Shown here: positions 44,613 through 54,615 of the stretch, piece after piece
Numbering within the stretch: the stretch's first letter is position 1
Layout of the letters: each line of letters opens with the position of its first letter
NCBI RefSeq assembly: GCF_900187265.1
Contig: NZ_LT906450.1
Coordinates: 1,727,444 to 1,791,443 of the forward strand
Origin: Rhodococcus rhodochrous
Lineage (GTDB): Bacteria > Actinomycetota > Actinomycetes > Mycobacteriales > Mycobacteriaceae
Direction of reading: 5' to 3'
Length of the DNA: 64,000 nucleotides
Program-made: the position numbers and the translations under genes
Notes under the pieces: model-generated
The model's input: only the letters and a program-made list of their open reading frames with translations
The model's database searches: none
Told to the model about the DNA's origin: nothing

Positions 44613-45049
44613 GAGAGCCCCTTACGCCGCCTGCCGGACGAGCGCAAAGATGTCGTTCGGCGACGCGGTATCTGAATCGATTCCGAAGTGTTCTGAATCG
44701 GTACACACCGTCGATCGGTACACGCGGAACGAATCTGTTTGCACACCGCCTGCTTTCGCTTCGGAGGCCGTTTCCCGGCCCGTTCCCGGGACCGTTTCCG
44801 ATCGTCCTCCACGCTCTTGCTCACCGGAGGAAAATGGCATTTGTGAGGTGAGCTGCCTCACAAACTTGCGCCATCTTGCTGTTCGGACTCGATTCAGATG
44901 ATTTCACCAGGTTGCGAGGTCACGGGAGGGCACGGTAGGTCTGCTTAAGCCTTTCAGTGCATGACGGGCCGTCACATGGCCTTCGATAACGCATCTTTCG
45001 CCGCCGATCGCGGCACGACGCGCACTTTCATCGACGCAGGAGTCAAGAA
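44613..45049. other. Divergent intergenic region upstream of pnt
   Basis: The 437-bp gap has lower GC than its flanks. TCTGAATCG occurs at 44671-44679 and 44692-44700 (21 bp apart), CGGTACAC at 44699-44706 and 44716-44723, and a perfect 9-bp inverted repeat at 44840-44864. AGGAG at 45038-45042 serves the TTG start of pntAA. I see no convincing gene. Confidence 0.5.
44840..44864. promoter_or_regulatory. Inverted repeat upstream of pntAA
   Basis: TTTGTGAGG (44840-44848) and CCTCACAAA (44856-44864) are perfect inverted copies around 7 nt. The half-sites resemble GlxR or Rex half-sites (TGTGA/TCACA), but the spacing is longer than either consensus. It lies about 185 bp upstream of pntAA. Confidence 0.5.
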
Positions 45050-46177
45050 TTGAGTACCGAAGGATCGAACACGGGGAGCGGAGCGCACCGCCGTCCGACC
45101 GTCGGCGTGGTTCGTGAGACGAACGACGGGGAACGGCGGGTCGCGCTCGTACCGAAGATCGTGCCCTCCTTGATCGGCAAGGGGCTCGACGTCGTCGTCG
45201 AGTCCGGTGCCGGCCAGGGCGCGCTCATTCCGGATGCGGCTTACAAGGAAGCCGGCGCGACCGTCGGCGACGCCTGGTCCGCCGACATCGTCGTCAAGGT
45301 CGCTCCGCCGAGCGACGCCGAGATCGCACGCCTGAAGTCCGGTCAGCGCCTGATCGGCTTCCTCGCCCCGCGCAACGCCGACAACCAGATCGGCTCCCTG
45401 ACGCAGGCCGGTGTCGAGGCGTACGCCGTCGAGGCCATTCCTCGTATCTCCCGCGCGCAGGTCATGGATGCCCTGTCGTCGCAGGCGAACGTCGCCGGTT
45501 ACAAGGCCGTGCTGGTCGCGGCGAGCGAATCCACGCGCTTCTTCCCGATGCTCACCACCGCCGCAGGCACCGTGAAGCCGGCGACCGTGCTGGTGCTCGG
45601 TGTGGGTGTCGCGGGTCTGCAGGCGCTCGCCACGGCGAAGCGTCTCGGTGGCCGCACCACCGGATACGACGTGCGTCCCGAGGTCGCCGACCAGGTCCGG
45701 TCGGTCGGTGCCCAGTGGCTCGACCTCGGCATCGACGCCGCCGGTGAGGGTGGCTACGCACGCGAGCTCACCGAGGCCGAGCGGGCCCAGCAGCAGCAGG
45801 CGCTCGAAGACGCCATCAAGGGCTTCGACGTCGTCATCACCACCGCGCTCGTGCCGGGCCGCCCGGCGCCGCGCCTGGTGACCGCCGCCGCGGTCGAAGG
45901 GATGAAGCCGGGTTCGGTGATCGTCGACCTCGCCGGCGAGACCGGTGGCAACTGCGAACTCACCGAGCCGGGGCAGACCGTCGTCAAGCACGACGTCACC
46001 ATCTGCTCGCCGCTCAACCTGCCCGCGACGATGCCGGAGCATGCCTCCGAGCTCTACTCGAAGAACGTGTACGCGCTGATCGAGCTGCTGCTCGACGAGT
46101 CCGGTGCCCTGGCCCCGGACTTCTCGGACGAGATCCTCGCGGCTGCCTGCGTGACGCGTTCGAAGGAGAACTCCTAG
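45050..46177 (+). CDS. pntAA: NAD(P) transhydrogenase alpha subunit, NAD-binding part
   Basis: A 375-aa soluble subunit of the proton-translocating transhydrogenase, which moves hydride between NADH and NADP+ using proton flow. The NAD-binding Rossmann segment is VLVLGVGVAGLQALATAKRL, with the conserved GRPAPRLVT loop. Translation starts at a TTG with AGGAG 7 nt upstream. The next gene begins directly after its stop. This is the split (three-gene) form. Confidence 0.93.
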   Translation: MSTEGSNTGSGAHRRPTVGVVRETNDGERRVALVPKIVPSLIGKGLDVVVESGAGQGALIPDAAYKEAGATVGDAWSADIVVKVAPPSDAEIARLKSGQRLIGFLAPRNADNQIGSLTQAGVEAYAVEAIPRISRAQVMDALSSQANVAGYKAVLVAASESTRFFPMLTTAAGTVKPATVLVLGVGVAGLQALATAKRLGGRTTGYDVRPEVADQVRSVGAQWLDLGIDAAGEGGYARELTEAERAQQQQALEDAIKGFDVVITTALVPGRPAPRLVTAAAVEGMKPGSVIVDLAGETGGNCELTEPGQTVVKHDVTICSPLNLPATMPEHASELYSKNVYALIELLLDESGALAPDFSDEILAAACVTRSKENS

Positions 46178-46506
46178 ATGTACAACGAACTACTCGCGAA
46201 CATCGCGATTCTGGTCCTGGCCGGATTCGTCGGTTTCGCCGTCATCTCCAAGGTGCCGAACACGCTGCACACGCCGCTGATGTCGGGCACCAACGCGATC
46301 CACGGCATCGTCGTGCTCGGCGCACTCGTCGTGCTCGGTCATCTCCCCGGTGATGCCCACTGGGGCATCAAGATCATCCTGTTCGTCGCTCTGGTCTTCG
46401 GCACCCTGAACGTCGTCGGTGGCTTCGTCGTCACCGACCGCATGCTCGGGATGTTCAAGCAGCGCAAGGACTCCCCGGCTGCACAGAAGAAGGGGGCTGA
46501 CGCCTG

Positions 46507-46507
<1 letters not shown>
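46178..46507 (+). CDS. pntAB: NAD(P) transhydrogenase alpha subunit, membrane part
   Basis: A 109-aa subunit with about three transmembrane helices (LLANIAILVLAGFVGFAVIS, IHGIVVLGALVVLG, IILFVALVFGTLNVVGGFVV) that form part of the proton channel. It abuts pntAA and overlaps pntB by one base (TGATG), so all three are one translation unit. Confidence 0.94.
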
Positions 46508-47931
<1,424 letters not shown>

Positions 47932-47958
47932 GCCTTCCGGACCTGTCGCTGCTCCCTT

Positions 47959-47992
47959 ACGGCGCCCACGCGGATCACCGCGTGGGCGCCGT
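47959..47992. terminator. Strong bidirectional terminator
   Basis: ACGGCGCCCACGCGG (47959-47973) pairs perfectly with CCGCGTGGGCGCCGT (47978-47992) around ATCA. It lies between the convergent pntB and bkdC genes. Confidence 0.85.
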
Positions 47993-48016
47993 CGGCGTCA
48001 GGGCGGCCACGCTCAC

Positions 48017-49360
48017 CTAGTTGTCGGCAACGAGCATGGGCACGGGATCGCCGAGGAAAGCGCCGATCGTCGCGAGTGCCCGTCCCGCCTGCTCCCCGTC
48101 GACGAGCCGATGATCGAACGACAGCGACAACGTGACCACTTTGCGGATCGCAAGAGCACCGTCCACCACCCACGGGCGATCGGAGATCGCACCGACGGCG
48201 AGGATCGCCGACTCGCCGGGATTGAGGATCGGTGTTCCCCCGTCCACCCCGAACACCCCGACGTTCGTCACCGAGACCGTCGAACCCGTCAGCTCGGACG
48301 GCGTGGAGCGACCCGTCCGCGCGCGGTCGGCGACCTCGGCGATCGACCGGGCCAGGTGCGGCAACGACAGGCGCTGGGCCTCCCGGACCACCGGGACCTT
48401 CAGGCCGTCGGAGGTCGCGGTGGCGATCCCGAGATGCACGTCGTGATGGAGCACGATCTCACCTGCGTCGTCGTCCCAGTGCGCGTTGAGCGACGGTTCG
48501 GCCGCGATCGCGTGCAACAGCGCGCGGGAGACGATGCTCAGCGCCGTCGGACGGACGCCTTCGAAGGCCGGCGACGCGCGCAGGGTCGACACCAGATCGA
48601 CGGTGGCAGTCGCGTCGCACGTGAGGAAGACACTCGCGTGCGGGGCGGTGAAGGCGCTGCGGGAGACGGCCTCGGCGGTCCTCTTGCGCACCCCTCCTAC
48701 GGGTATCCGCGTGGTCCTCTCGGGGGAGGGCGCACGGGCGGGTGGGCGTGATTGTCCGGCGGTGGTTTCCTCGCCGTGCCCGGCGGTGGGTTCTTCGCCG
48801 TGCCCGGCGGTGGGTTCTTCGCCGTGCCCGGCGGTGCGCCGCACGTCGTCGCGTGTGATCACCCCACCTCGGCCGGTGCCCGTCACCGTGTCAAGATCCA
48901 CCTCGAGGAGGGCTGCGAGTTTGCGTGCGCCGGGCTTCGCGTCGGGTCGTGCAGGTGGGGTGTCGCCGTCGCTGTCCCGCCCGGTGTCCGCCGAGGTACG
49001 GCGGGTCGCGCGCCTGCTCTGCGGGGCGTCGCCGGGGCCGTAACCGACGAGCACCGACGGTCGGGACGGGACGCCGCTGTCACCGGTCGGTTCGGCGGGT
49101 CCGTCCTCGGTGACGATCCGCAGCAGAGGTGCCCCGACCGGCACCGTCTGCCCTGGTTCGACCAGCAGTTCCTCGACCGTGCCGGCATAGGGCGACGGCA
49201 GTTCCACCGTGGCCTTGGCGGTTTCGACCTCCCCGATGACCTGGTTGAGTTCGACGCGATCGCCGACCGCGACGGCCCACTGCACCCAGTCCGCTTCGGT
49301 GAGTCCCTCACCGAGATCCGGGAGACGGAATTCCTGTACTGCACGTGTGGGATTCGTCAT
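48017..49360 (-). CDS. bkdC: Branched-chain keto-acid dehydrogenase E2 (acyltransferase)
   Basis: A 447-aa dihydrolipoyl acyltransferase. One lipoyl domain (residues about 9-84) has its lipoyl Lys K49 in VETAKATVE; the E3-binding domain is around DAKPGARKLAALLEVDLD; a linker carries three in-frame octapeptide repeats; and the catalytic domain ends in LSFDHRLVDGEQAGRAL with the catalytic His. It is the last gene of the E1a-E1b-E2 operon. E3 must come from elsewhere. Divergent Lrp and the gene order point to branched-chain keto acids rather than pyruvate. Confidence 0.9.
   Translation of the reverse strand: MTNPTRAVQEFRLPDLGEGLTEADWVQWAVAVGDRVELNQVIGEVETAKATVELPSPYAGTVEELLVEPGQTVPVGAPLLRIVTEDGPAEPTGDSGVPSRPSVLVGYGPGDAPQSRRATRRTSADTGRDSDGDTPPARPDAKPGARKLAALLEVDLDTVTGTGRGGVITRDDVRRTAGHGEEPTAGHGEEPTAGHGEETTAGQSRPPARAPSPERTTRIPVGGVRKRTAEAVSRSAFTAPHASVFLTCDATATVDLVSTLRASPAFEGVRPTALSIVSRALLHAIAAEPSLNAHWDDDAGEIVLHHDVHLGIATATSDGLKVPVVREAQRLSLPHLARSIAEVADRARTGRSTPSELTGSTVSVTNVGVFGVDGGTPILNPGESAILAVGAISDRPWVVDGALAIRKVVTLSLSFDHRLVDGEQAGRALATIGAFLGDPVPMLVADN
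48757..48828. repeat. Three 24-bp tandem repeats in bkdC
   Basis: Units at 48757-48780, 48781-48804 and 48805-48828; the last two are identical and the first differs at two bases. They encode TAGHGEEP-type octapeptides in the E2 linker between the E3-binding and catalytic domains, where a flexible segment is expected. Confidence 0.95.
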
Positions 49361-49369
49361 CGCTGCGCC

Positions 49370-50353
49370 TCACGCTGCGAGTGCGCGGTCGACCGCATCG
49401 AGGATGCGATCCGGGTCGGGACGGTGATGGGATTCGAGTTTGGCCGGAGGATAGGGGATGTCGAATCCGCCGACCCGCAGGACCGGTGCCTCGAGCTGGT
49501 AGAAGCACCGCTCGGTCGTGCGGGCGGCGATCTCGGCGCCGATGCCGCAGAAGACCGGCGCCTCCTGCACGACGACGAGTCGGCCGGTCCGTCGCACCGA
49601 GGCCTCGATCGTGTCGAAGTCGATGGGGGACAGCGACCTCAGATCGACGACCTCGAGCGAATGCCCTTCCGTCTCGGCGATCTCGGCTGCGCGCAACGCC
49701 GTGCCGACCAGCGCACCGAAGGTCACGACCGTCGCGTCGGAACCGGACCGGACGACCCGCGCGGATGTGAGCGGGAGGTCGGGGGCGGTGTCCGTGTCGA
49801 CCTCACCGCGTTCCCAGTAGCGGTGCTTCGGCTCGAGGAAGATCACCGGATCGTCGAGTGCGACGGCCTGCTGGATCATCCAGTACGCGTCGGACGGAGT
49901 GCTCGGGCTCACGACCCGCAGACCCGCGGTGTGGATGAAGTACACCTCCGGTGATTCCGAATGGTGTTCGACCGCACCGATGCCGCCGCCGTAGGGGATC
50001 CGGACGGTCAACGGGGCCACCACGGCACCGGCGGTGCGGTAGTGGATCTTCGCGACCTGCGAGACGATCTGGTCGAAGGCCGGGTAGACGAAGCCGTCGA
50101 ACTGGATCTCGCACACGGGCCGATAGCCGCGCAGCGCCATTCCGAAGGCCGTTCCCACGATCCCGGATTCGGCGAGGGGAGTGTCGATCACGCGGCCCTC
50201 ACCGAAGTCCTTCTGCAGGGTGTCGGTGATGCGGAAGACGCCGCCGAGTGTGCCGACGTCCTCGCCCATGATGACGACCTTGGGGTCGTGTTCGAGTGCG
50301 CGGCGGAGTCCGGCGTTGAGGGCGCCGCCGAGGGTCATCGTCGTGGTGGTCAT
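49370..50353 (-). CDS. bkdB: Branched-chain keto-acid dehydrogenase E1 beta
   Basis: A 327-aa transketolase-like subunit of the E1 component. Conserved segments include ALEHDPKVVIMGEDVGTLGG, FQDVCEIQFDGF-type CEIQFDGFVYPAFDQI, and RIPYGGGIGAVEHHSESPE. It starts with MTTTTMTLGG and overlaps the E1-alpha stop by 4 nt. E1 decarboxylates the keto acid and passes the acyl group to E2's lipoate. Confidence 0.93.
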   Translation of the reverse strand: MTTTTMTLGGALNAGLRRALEHDPKVVIMGEDVGTLGGVFRITDTLQKDFGEGRVIDTPLAESGIVGTAFGMALRGYRPVCEIQFDGFVYPAFDQIVSQVAKIHYRTAGAVVAPLTVRIPYGGGIGAVEHHSESPEVYFIHTAGLRVVSPSTPSDAYWMIQQAVALDDPVIFLEPKHRYWERGEVDTDTAPDLPLTSARVVRSGSDATVVTFGALVGTALRAAEIAETEGHSLEVVDLRSLSPIDFDTIEASVRRTGRLVVVQEAPVFCGIGAEIAARTTERCFYQLEAPVLRVGGFDIPYPPAKLESHHRPDPDRILDAVDRALAA

Positions 50354-51450
50354 CGTCGCGCCTCCTCCTCTGCGGGGCCGAAACTCGCCAGATACTCGGC
50401 GTAGTCCGCACGTTCCTGTTCGACGAGCGGATGCTCGGTGGCGTAGACGTGGTCGAACAGGGCATCGGGTTCGGGGTCGGGCATCTCGAGCGTGCCGCGC
50501 CGGAGCCGCATCGCGGCCTCGTCGGCGGCCGACCGGACCTCGTCGAAGAAGTCCTCGTCGGCGTGCCCCTCGCGTTCGAGCAGTCGGCGCAGCCGATCGA
50601 TGGGATCGCGTGCCTTCCACTCCTCGAGATCGGCGGGTGTGCGGTAGCGGGTGGGGTCGTCGGAGGTCGTGTGCGGACCCATACGGTAGGTGAGGGCCTC
50701 GATGAAGAACGGGCCGGCACCCTCGCGGGCATGCCGGACGGCACGCCGGGTCACCGCCAGGACCGCGAGGACGTCGTTGCCGTCGACCTGCACGGCCGGC
50801 ATCCCGAATCCGGCAGCGCGCCCTGCGAGGGGGACAGGGCTCTGCACGTGGGTGGGCGCGCTGATCGCCCAGTGGTTGTTCTGGCAGATGAACACCACGC
50901 CGACGCCCCAGCTGACGGAGAAGACCATCGCCTCCGAGATGTCGCCCTGGCTCGTGGCGCCGTCTCCGAAGTACACGACGGTGGCGATCTCGGCTCCGTC
51001 GAGCTTCGCGCCCATCGCGTAACCGGTGGCGTGCAGGCCCTGGGCTCCGACGACGATCGCGGGGTTGGTGGTGGCGACCGTCTTCGGATCCCATCCGGAC
51101 AGTCCGCACCCACGCCACAGGCGTGTCATGTCGGCGGGATCGACACCGCGGCACAACGCGACGGCGTGCTCACGGTAGCTGGTGAAGACGTAGTCGTCGG
51201 GCGCGAGTGCCCGGGCGGAGCCGACCTGCGCGGCCTCCTGGCCCTGGAGCGGCGCCCAGAGGCCGAGTTCACCCTGCCGTTGGAGGGCCGTCGCCTCTGC
51301 GTCGATGCGTCGCGCGACGACCATGTCGCGGTAGAGCCCGCGCAGTTCGTCGGGGCCGACGTCGGCGACGAGTGGGCCGTACTCGGTGTCGAGGACGCGT
51401 CGCCCGTCGGGTTGGATCAACTGGACCGGATAGGCGGTCGGTACAACCAT
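50350..51450 (-). CDS. bkdA: Branched-chain keto-acid dehydrogenase E1 alpha
   Basis: A 366-aa thiamine-diphosphate subunit. The ThDP motif runs from GDGATSQGD to QNNHWAIS, and RMGPHTTSDDPTRYR is the phosphorylation-loop equivalent. MVVPTAYPVQ at 51450 is preferred, with GAGGTGATCC upstream; the frame extends further but the family does not. First gene of the bkd operon, divergent from the Lrp regulator. Confidence 0.93.
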   Translation of the reverse strand: MVVPTAYPVQLIQPDGRRVLDTEYGPLVADVGPDELRGLYRDMVVARRIDAEATALQRQGELGLWAPLQGQEAAQVGSARALAPDDYVFTSYREHAVALCRGVDPADMTRLWRGCGLSGWDPKTVATTNPAIVVGAQGLHATGYAMGAKLDGAEIATVVYFGDGATSQGDISEAMVFSVSWGVGVVFICQNNHWAISAPTHVQSPVPLAGRAAGFGMPAVQVDGNDVLAVLAVTRRAVRHAREGAGPFFIEALTYRMGPHTTSDDPTRYRTPADLEEWKARDPIDRLRRLLEREGHADEDFFDEVRSAADEAAMRLRRGTLEMPDPEPDALFDHVYATEHPLVEQERADYAEYLASFGPAEEEARR

Positions 51451-51497
51451 CGGATCACCTCGTCGGTGCGGATCCGGCGTGCCCTCGTGAGGCCCGA

Positions 51498-51531
51498 CCG
51501 GATGATGTGTGCCGTACATCACATCATCCGG
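51498..51531. promoter_or_regulatory. Perfect inverted repeat, candidate Lrp operator
   Basis: CCGGATGATGTG (51498-51509) and CACATCATCCGG (51520-51531) are perfect inverted copies with a 10-nt spacer. It lies between divergent bkdA (start 51450) and lrp (start 51617), where a regulator of branched-chain catabolism would bind. Confidence 0.65.
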
Positions 51532-51616
51532 GCGAATCGCGCGTGCGCAATCGGTCCGCCTCCGACTGTGCAGAAAGCACGGTTTCGGGGTGCCCCGAGC
51601 TGGCAGACTGCGAAGA

Positions 51617-52105
51617 ATGACCAGTCTGGATGCCACCGATGCGCGTCTGCTCCTCGAGCTCACACGCACACCGCGCGCCACGGGAGTCGAGCTGGCGCAG
51701 CGTCTCGGGTTGTCCCGCAACACCGTCCAGGCGCGCCTGGCCCGATGGGAGGCCGAGGGCGTGCTCGCCTCGTTCGACCGGCGCGTGGATCCCGTCAGCC
51801 TGGGCTATCCGCTCGCCGCCTACGTGGCCACCCGGGTCGATCAGCACCGTCTCGACGAGGTCGTCGACGAACTCGCGCAGATCCCCGAGGTCACCGAGGT
51901 CTACGGGCTGACCGGGCAGATCGACCTGTCGGTGAAGGTGGTCGCCCGCGACGCCGACGACCTCTACCGGCTCGCGGGCCGCATCCTGAAGATCCGCGGC
52001 GTCGAACGCACCGACATGTCGTTGGTCATGCAGGACCTCGTCCCGCAGCGCACGTCTCCGCTGCTGGCCCGGGCGGCCGGGCGCAGCGGAGACGAGACGG
52101 CGTAG
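51617..52105 (+). CDS. Lrp/AsnC-family regulator (BkdR-like)
   Basis: A 162-aa protein: winged helix in LLLELTRTPRATGVELAQRLGLSRNTVQARLARWE (about residues 10-45), then an RAM-type ligand domain (VTEVYGLTGQIDLSVKVVARDADDLY). Members sense amino acids and switch divergent operons. The ATG at 51617 starts at the domain edge. Position next to bkdABC suggests it controls that operon in response to a branched-chain amino or keto acid. Confidence 0.88.
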   Translation: MTSLDATDARLLLELTRTPRATGVELAQRLGLSRNTVQARLARWEAEGVLASFDRRVDPVSLGYPLAAYVATRVDQHRLDEVVDELAQIPEVTEVYGLTGQIDLSVKVVARDADDLYRLAGRILKIRGVERTDMSLVMQDLVPQRTSPLLARAAGRSGDETA

Positions 52106-52109
52106 AGCG

Positions 52110-52583
52110 TCAGCGGCCCGCGTTCGGGGTGGCCAGCTGTGCGGCGGCCTTGCGGATCTGATCGGGGATCGGGACGGGGCGGCGCGTCTGCGGGTCGACG
52201 TAGACGTGGACGAACCGGCCGGTCGCGGCGGGGATCAGGGTGTCGTCGGCCTCCCGGAAGATTGCGAGCGAATAGGTGATCGACTGTGTGCCCAGGCGTT
52301 CGACCGCCAGTCCGACCTGCAGGCGGTCGGGGAAGGACAGTTCGGCGAGATAACGGCAGGAGGTCTCGGCCACGACCCCGATCGCGTCGAGTTCGCGGAT
52401 GTCGACACCGGTGGTGGAGATGAGCCACCCGTTGACCGCCGAGTCGAAGTACGAGTAGTACGTGACGTTGTTGACGTGGCCGTAATGGTCGTTGTCGGCC
52501 CAGCGCGTCTGCATGGGCCACAACACCGGGAACTGCTCCGGCTCAGGCGGGGCGGCTGGGCTCGTCGGTTGGCGGTTGCTCAC
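52110..52583 (-). CDS. Acyl-CoA thioesterase (4HBT hot-dog fold)
   Basis: A 157-aa hot-dog thioesterase: RWADNDHYGHVNNVTYYSYFD holds the catalytic Asp of the 4-hydroxybenzoyl-CoA thioesterase family. The GTG at 52583 is favoured because a TATCGT box lies 6 nt upstream, giving a leaderless transcript; no ribosome site is visible. It hydrolyses an acyl-CoA of unknown chain type. Confidence 0.85.
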   Translation of the reverse strand: MSNRQPTSPAAPPEPEQFPVLWPMQTRWADNDHYGHVNNVTYYSYFDSAVNGWLISTTGVDIRELDAIGVVAETSCRYLAELSFPDRLQVGLAVERLGTQSITYSLAIFREADDTLIPAATGRFVHVYVDPQTRRPVPIPDQIRKAAAQLATPNAGR

Positions 52584-52765
52584 GTCTCGACGATAGTGCT
52601 CTCGGCACGGCAAATCAGACCAACCCCCACGCCAATCCCGAACCGAGACGCAAAACCCTCGAATCGGACGTGTACAGGGCGTGTTCGCCGCTGGGTCGTC
52701 CCAGCGCGCGCGGCGTGTCGCCGCAAAGCCGGAACGGCATGTGCCGTTCGTGTCAGGATCGGGTC

Positions 52766-53605
52766 ATGTCCGATACCCCCGTTCTCCTCTCCACCGTCGA
52801 ACTCGCCGAGATGATCGAGCAGGGCCGGTCGCCGGTGATACTCGACGTCCGCTGGGCGCTCGGCGACAGACACGGACGGGACCGGTTCCACGAAGGGCAC
52901 ATCAGCGGCGCGGTCTACGTCGACCTGGACGAGGATCTCGCCGATCCGCCCGCCCCGGGGCTCGGCCGTCATCCGCTGCCCGACATCGACCGATTCCAGG
53001 CCACCGCACGCCGGTGGGGGATCGACGACGGTGCTCTGGTCGTCGCATACGACGACAGTGGTGATCTCGCCGCGGCCCGCGCCTGGTGGCTGTTGCGCTG
53101 GGCCGGGCACTCCGAGGTGCGGCTGCTCGACGGCGGACTGCAGGCGTGGATCGCCGGCGGGCACCCTCTCGCCGCAGGTCCGGGCGGCGAGAAGAAACCG
53201 GGCAACGTGACGTTGAGTCCCGGCCACATGCCCACGATCGGTCCCGACGAGGCCGCGGCCTTCGCGACCCACGGAGTCCTGCTCGATGCGCGGGCCCACG
53301 CGCGGTACTGCGGCGACGAGGAGCCGGTGGACCGCCGGGCGGGGCACATTCCCGGGGCGGTCAGCGCGCCGACCACCGAGAACCTCCGCCAGGACGGTTC
53401 GTTCCTGCCCGCGGATCAGATCGCGCACCGCTTCTCGAAGCTGGGTGTGAAGCGCACCGACGTCGCCGTGTACTGCGGATCGGGAATCAACGCCGCACAC
53501 GAGATCGCCGCGCTGGAGATCGCGGGCATCGACGCCGCCCTGTATCCGGGCTCGTGGTCGCAATGGTCGGCGGATCCGAAGCGGGAGGTCGCCACCGGCA
53601 GTTGA
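52766..53605 (+). CDS. Thiosulfate/3-mercaptopyruvate sulfurtransferase
   Basis: A 279-aa tandem rhodanese protein. The first domain is inactive and the second holds the active-site Cys in VYCGSGINA. It moves sulfur from thiosulfate or mercaptopyruvate to an acceptor. The ATG at 52766 (MSDTPVLLST) is preferred to upstream frame. A hairpin follows its stop. Confidence 0.92.
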   Translation: MSDTPVLLSTVELAEMIEQGRSPVILDVRWALGDRHGRDRFHEGHISGAVYVDLDEDLADPPAPGLGRHPLPDIDRFQATARRWGIDDGALVVAYDDSGDLAAARAWWLLRWAGHSEVRLLDGGLQAWIAGGHPLAAGPGGEKKPGNVTLSPGHMPTIGPDEAAAFATHGVLLDARAHARYCGDEEPVDRRAGHIPGAVSAPTTENLRQDGSFLPADQIAHRFSKLGVKRTDVAVYCGSGINAAHEIAALEIAGIDAALYPGSWSQWSADPKREVATGS

Positions 53606-53624
53606 GCGATCCGCCGGCCGATGC

Positions 53625-53667
53625 GCAGTTCTCGTCGACGATTCGCGAGATCGCCGACGAGAACTGC
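53625..53667. terminator. Hairpin after the sulfurtransferase gene
   Basis: GCAGTTCTCGTCG (53625-53637) pairs perfectly with CGACGAGAACTGC (53655-53667) across 17 nt, starting 20 nt past the stop. Confidence 0.75.
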
Positions 53668-53735
53668 ACGCCGGAGCCGGCCGCGAATGGGACACCCCGG
53701 AGTATCCCGGAGAAACGCCCGGTAAATTAACGCAA

Positions 53736-54587
53736 ATGAAGCATTTCGCCCGAGGCCGTACGACGATCACCGTAGGTGCTGCAGTCCTGGCGACCCTGCT
53801 CGCCGCACCGACCGTATCGGCCGCGCCGGTGCCGGCCGATACGGCACCGTCCCACTGCGTATCCGCCACTCCCCAGGCCGAGATCGCCGCACTGACCGAT
53901 CCCGCGGGAATCGACACCTTCGACGACGCCCGCACCCGGATCGCCGAGCTGCGCGACCTCCTCACCCGCAGCGACGACTACCGTGGCACGTTCGTCCTCG
54001 CCTTCGACGAGATCCTCGAACTCACCGGCCCGACCCTCGACTCCGGGATCTACGACGATCCCGAATGGGCGTCCGCGCTCGCCGTCGAAGTGGTGCGTCT
54101 CTACCTGGCGAATCTGCACGAGTACGTGACCGGCGGGTCGCCGGCGCCGCACTGGGCGGACGCGCTCGCGCTCACCGAACAGTGCGACCGCAGCCCCGGT
54201 CGCGTGTTGCTCGGCGCGATCGTCGCCCACCTGGTGGTCGACTTCCCGGAAGCGCTCGTGACCATCGGATCGACGCCCGAGCACACCCGCGATTTCTACA
54301 CCTTCGGTGAAGCGCTCGTCGATGCTGCACCCGTGATCGCCGAGGAGTTCGAGGCGGTCTACGGCGTCGACCTCGGCCCGTTCTTCACCGGCTGGTTCGT
54401 CGGCGACCTGGTGGGCGACACCGAGACCACCACGTTCATGTTCCAGTCGGCACGAACAGCCGCGTGGGTCAACAACTTCGGTCTGCAGAACCCCGCCACG
54501 CACGACATCACCCGCCTCGAGATGAACGTCGCGGTCGACGCTGCCACCGTGGTGCTCGACGGTCTCGAGCAGGCCGGAATCGTCTGA
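53736..54587 (+). CDS. Secreted DUF5995-like protein
   Basis: A 283-aa protein with a signal peptide (basic KHFARGR, hydrophobic TVGAAVLATLLAAPTVSA, cleavage near AAP). The mature part, with PHWADALALTEQCDRSPGRVLLGAIVAHLVVDFPEAL, matches the DUF5995 family of actinobacterial secreted proteins by appearance. Function unknown. A Cys at position about 41 follows the cleavage site but is not in a lipobox. Confidence 0.78.
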   Translation: MKHFARGRTTITVGAAVLATLLAAPTVSAAPVPADTAPSHCVSATPQAEIAALTDPAGIDTFDDARTRIAELRDLLTRSDDYRGTFVLAFDEILELTGPTLDSGIYDDPEWASALAVEVVRLYLANLHEYVTGGSPAPHWADALALTEQCDRSPGRVLLGAIVAHLVVDFPEALVTIGSTPEHTRDFYTFGEALVDAAPVIAEEFEAVYGVDLGPFFTGWFVGDLVGDTETTTFMFQSARTAAWVNNFGLQNPATHDITRLEMNVAVDAATVVLDGLEQAGIV

Positions 54588-54615
54588 CGACGGGGTCGTC
54601 CTCGGTTCCCGCCGT

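Noticed and set aside
44622-44861. 79-codon minus-strand frame in the pnt upstream region
   Set aside because: No ribosome site, no family, and it covers regulatory repeats.
44840-44864. GlxR or Rex binding site
   Set aside because: TGTGA and TCACA halves are 11 nt apart, whereas GlxR needs 6 and Rex sites are shorter.
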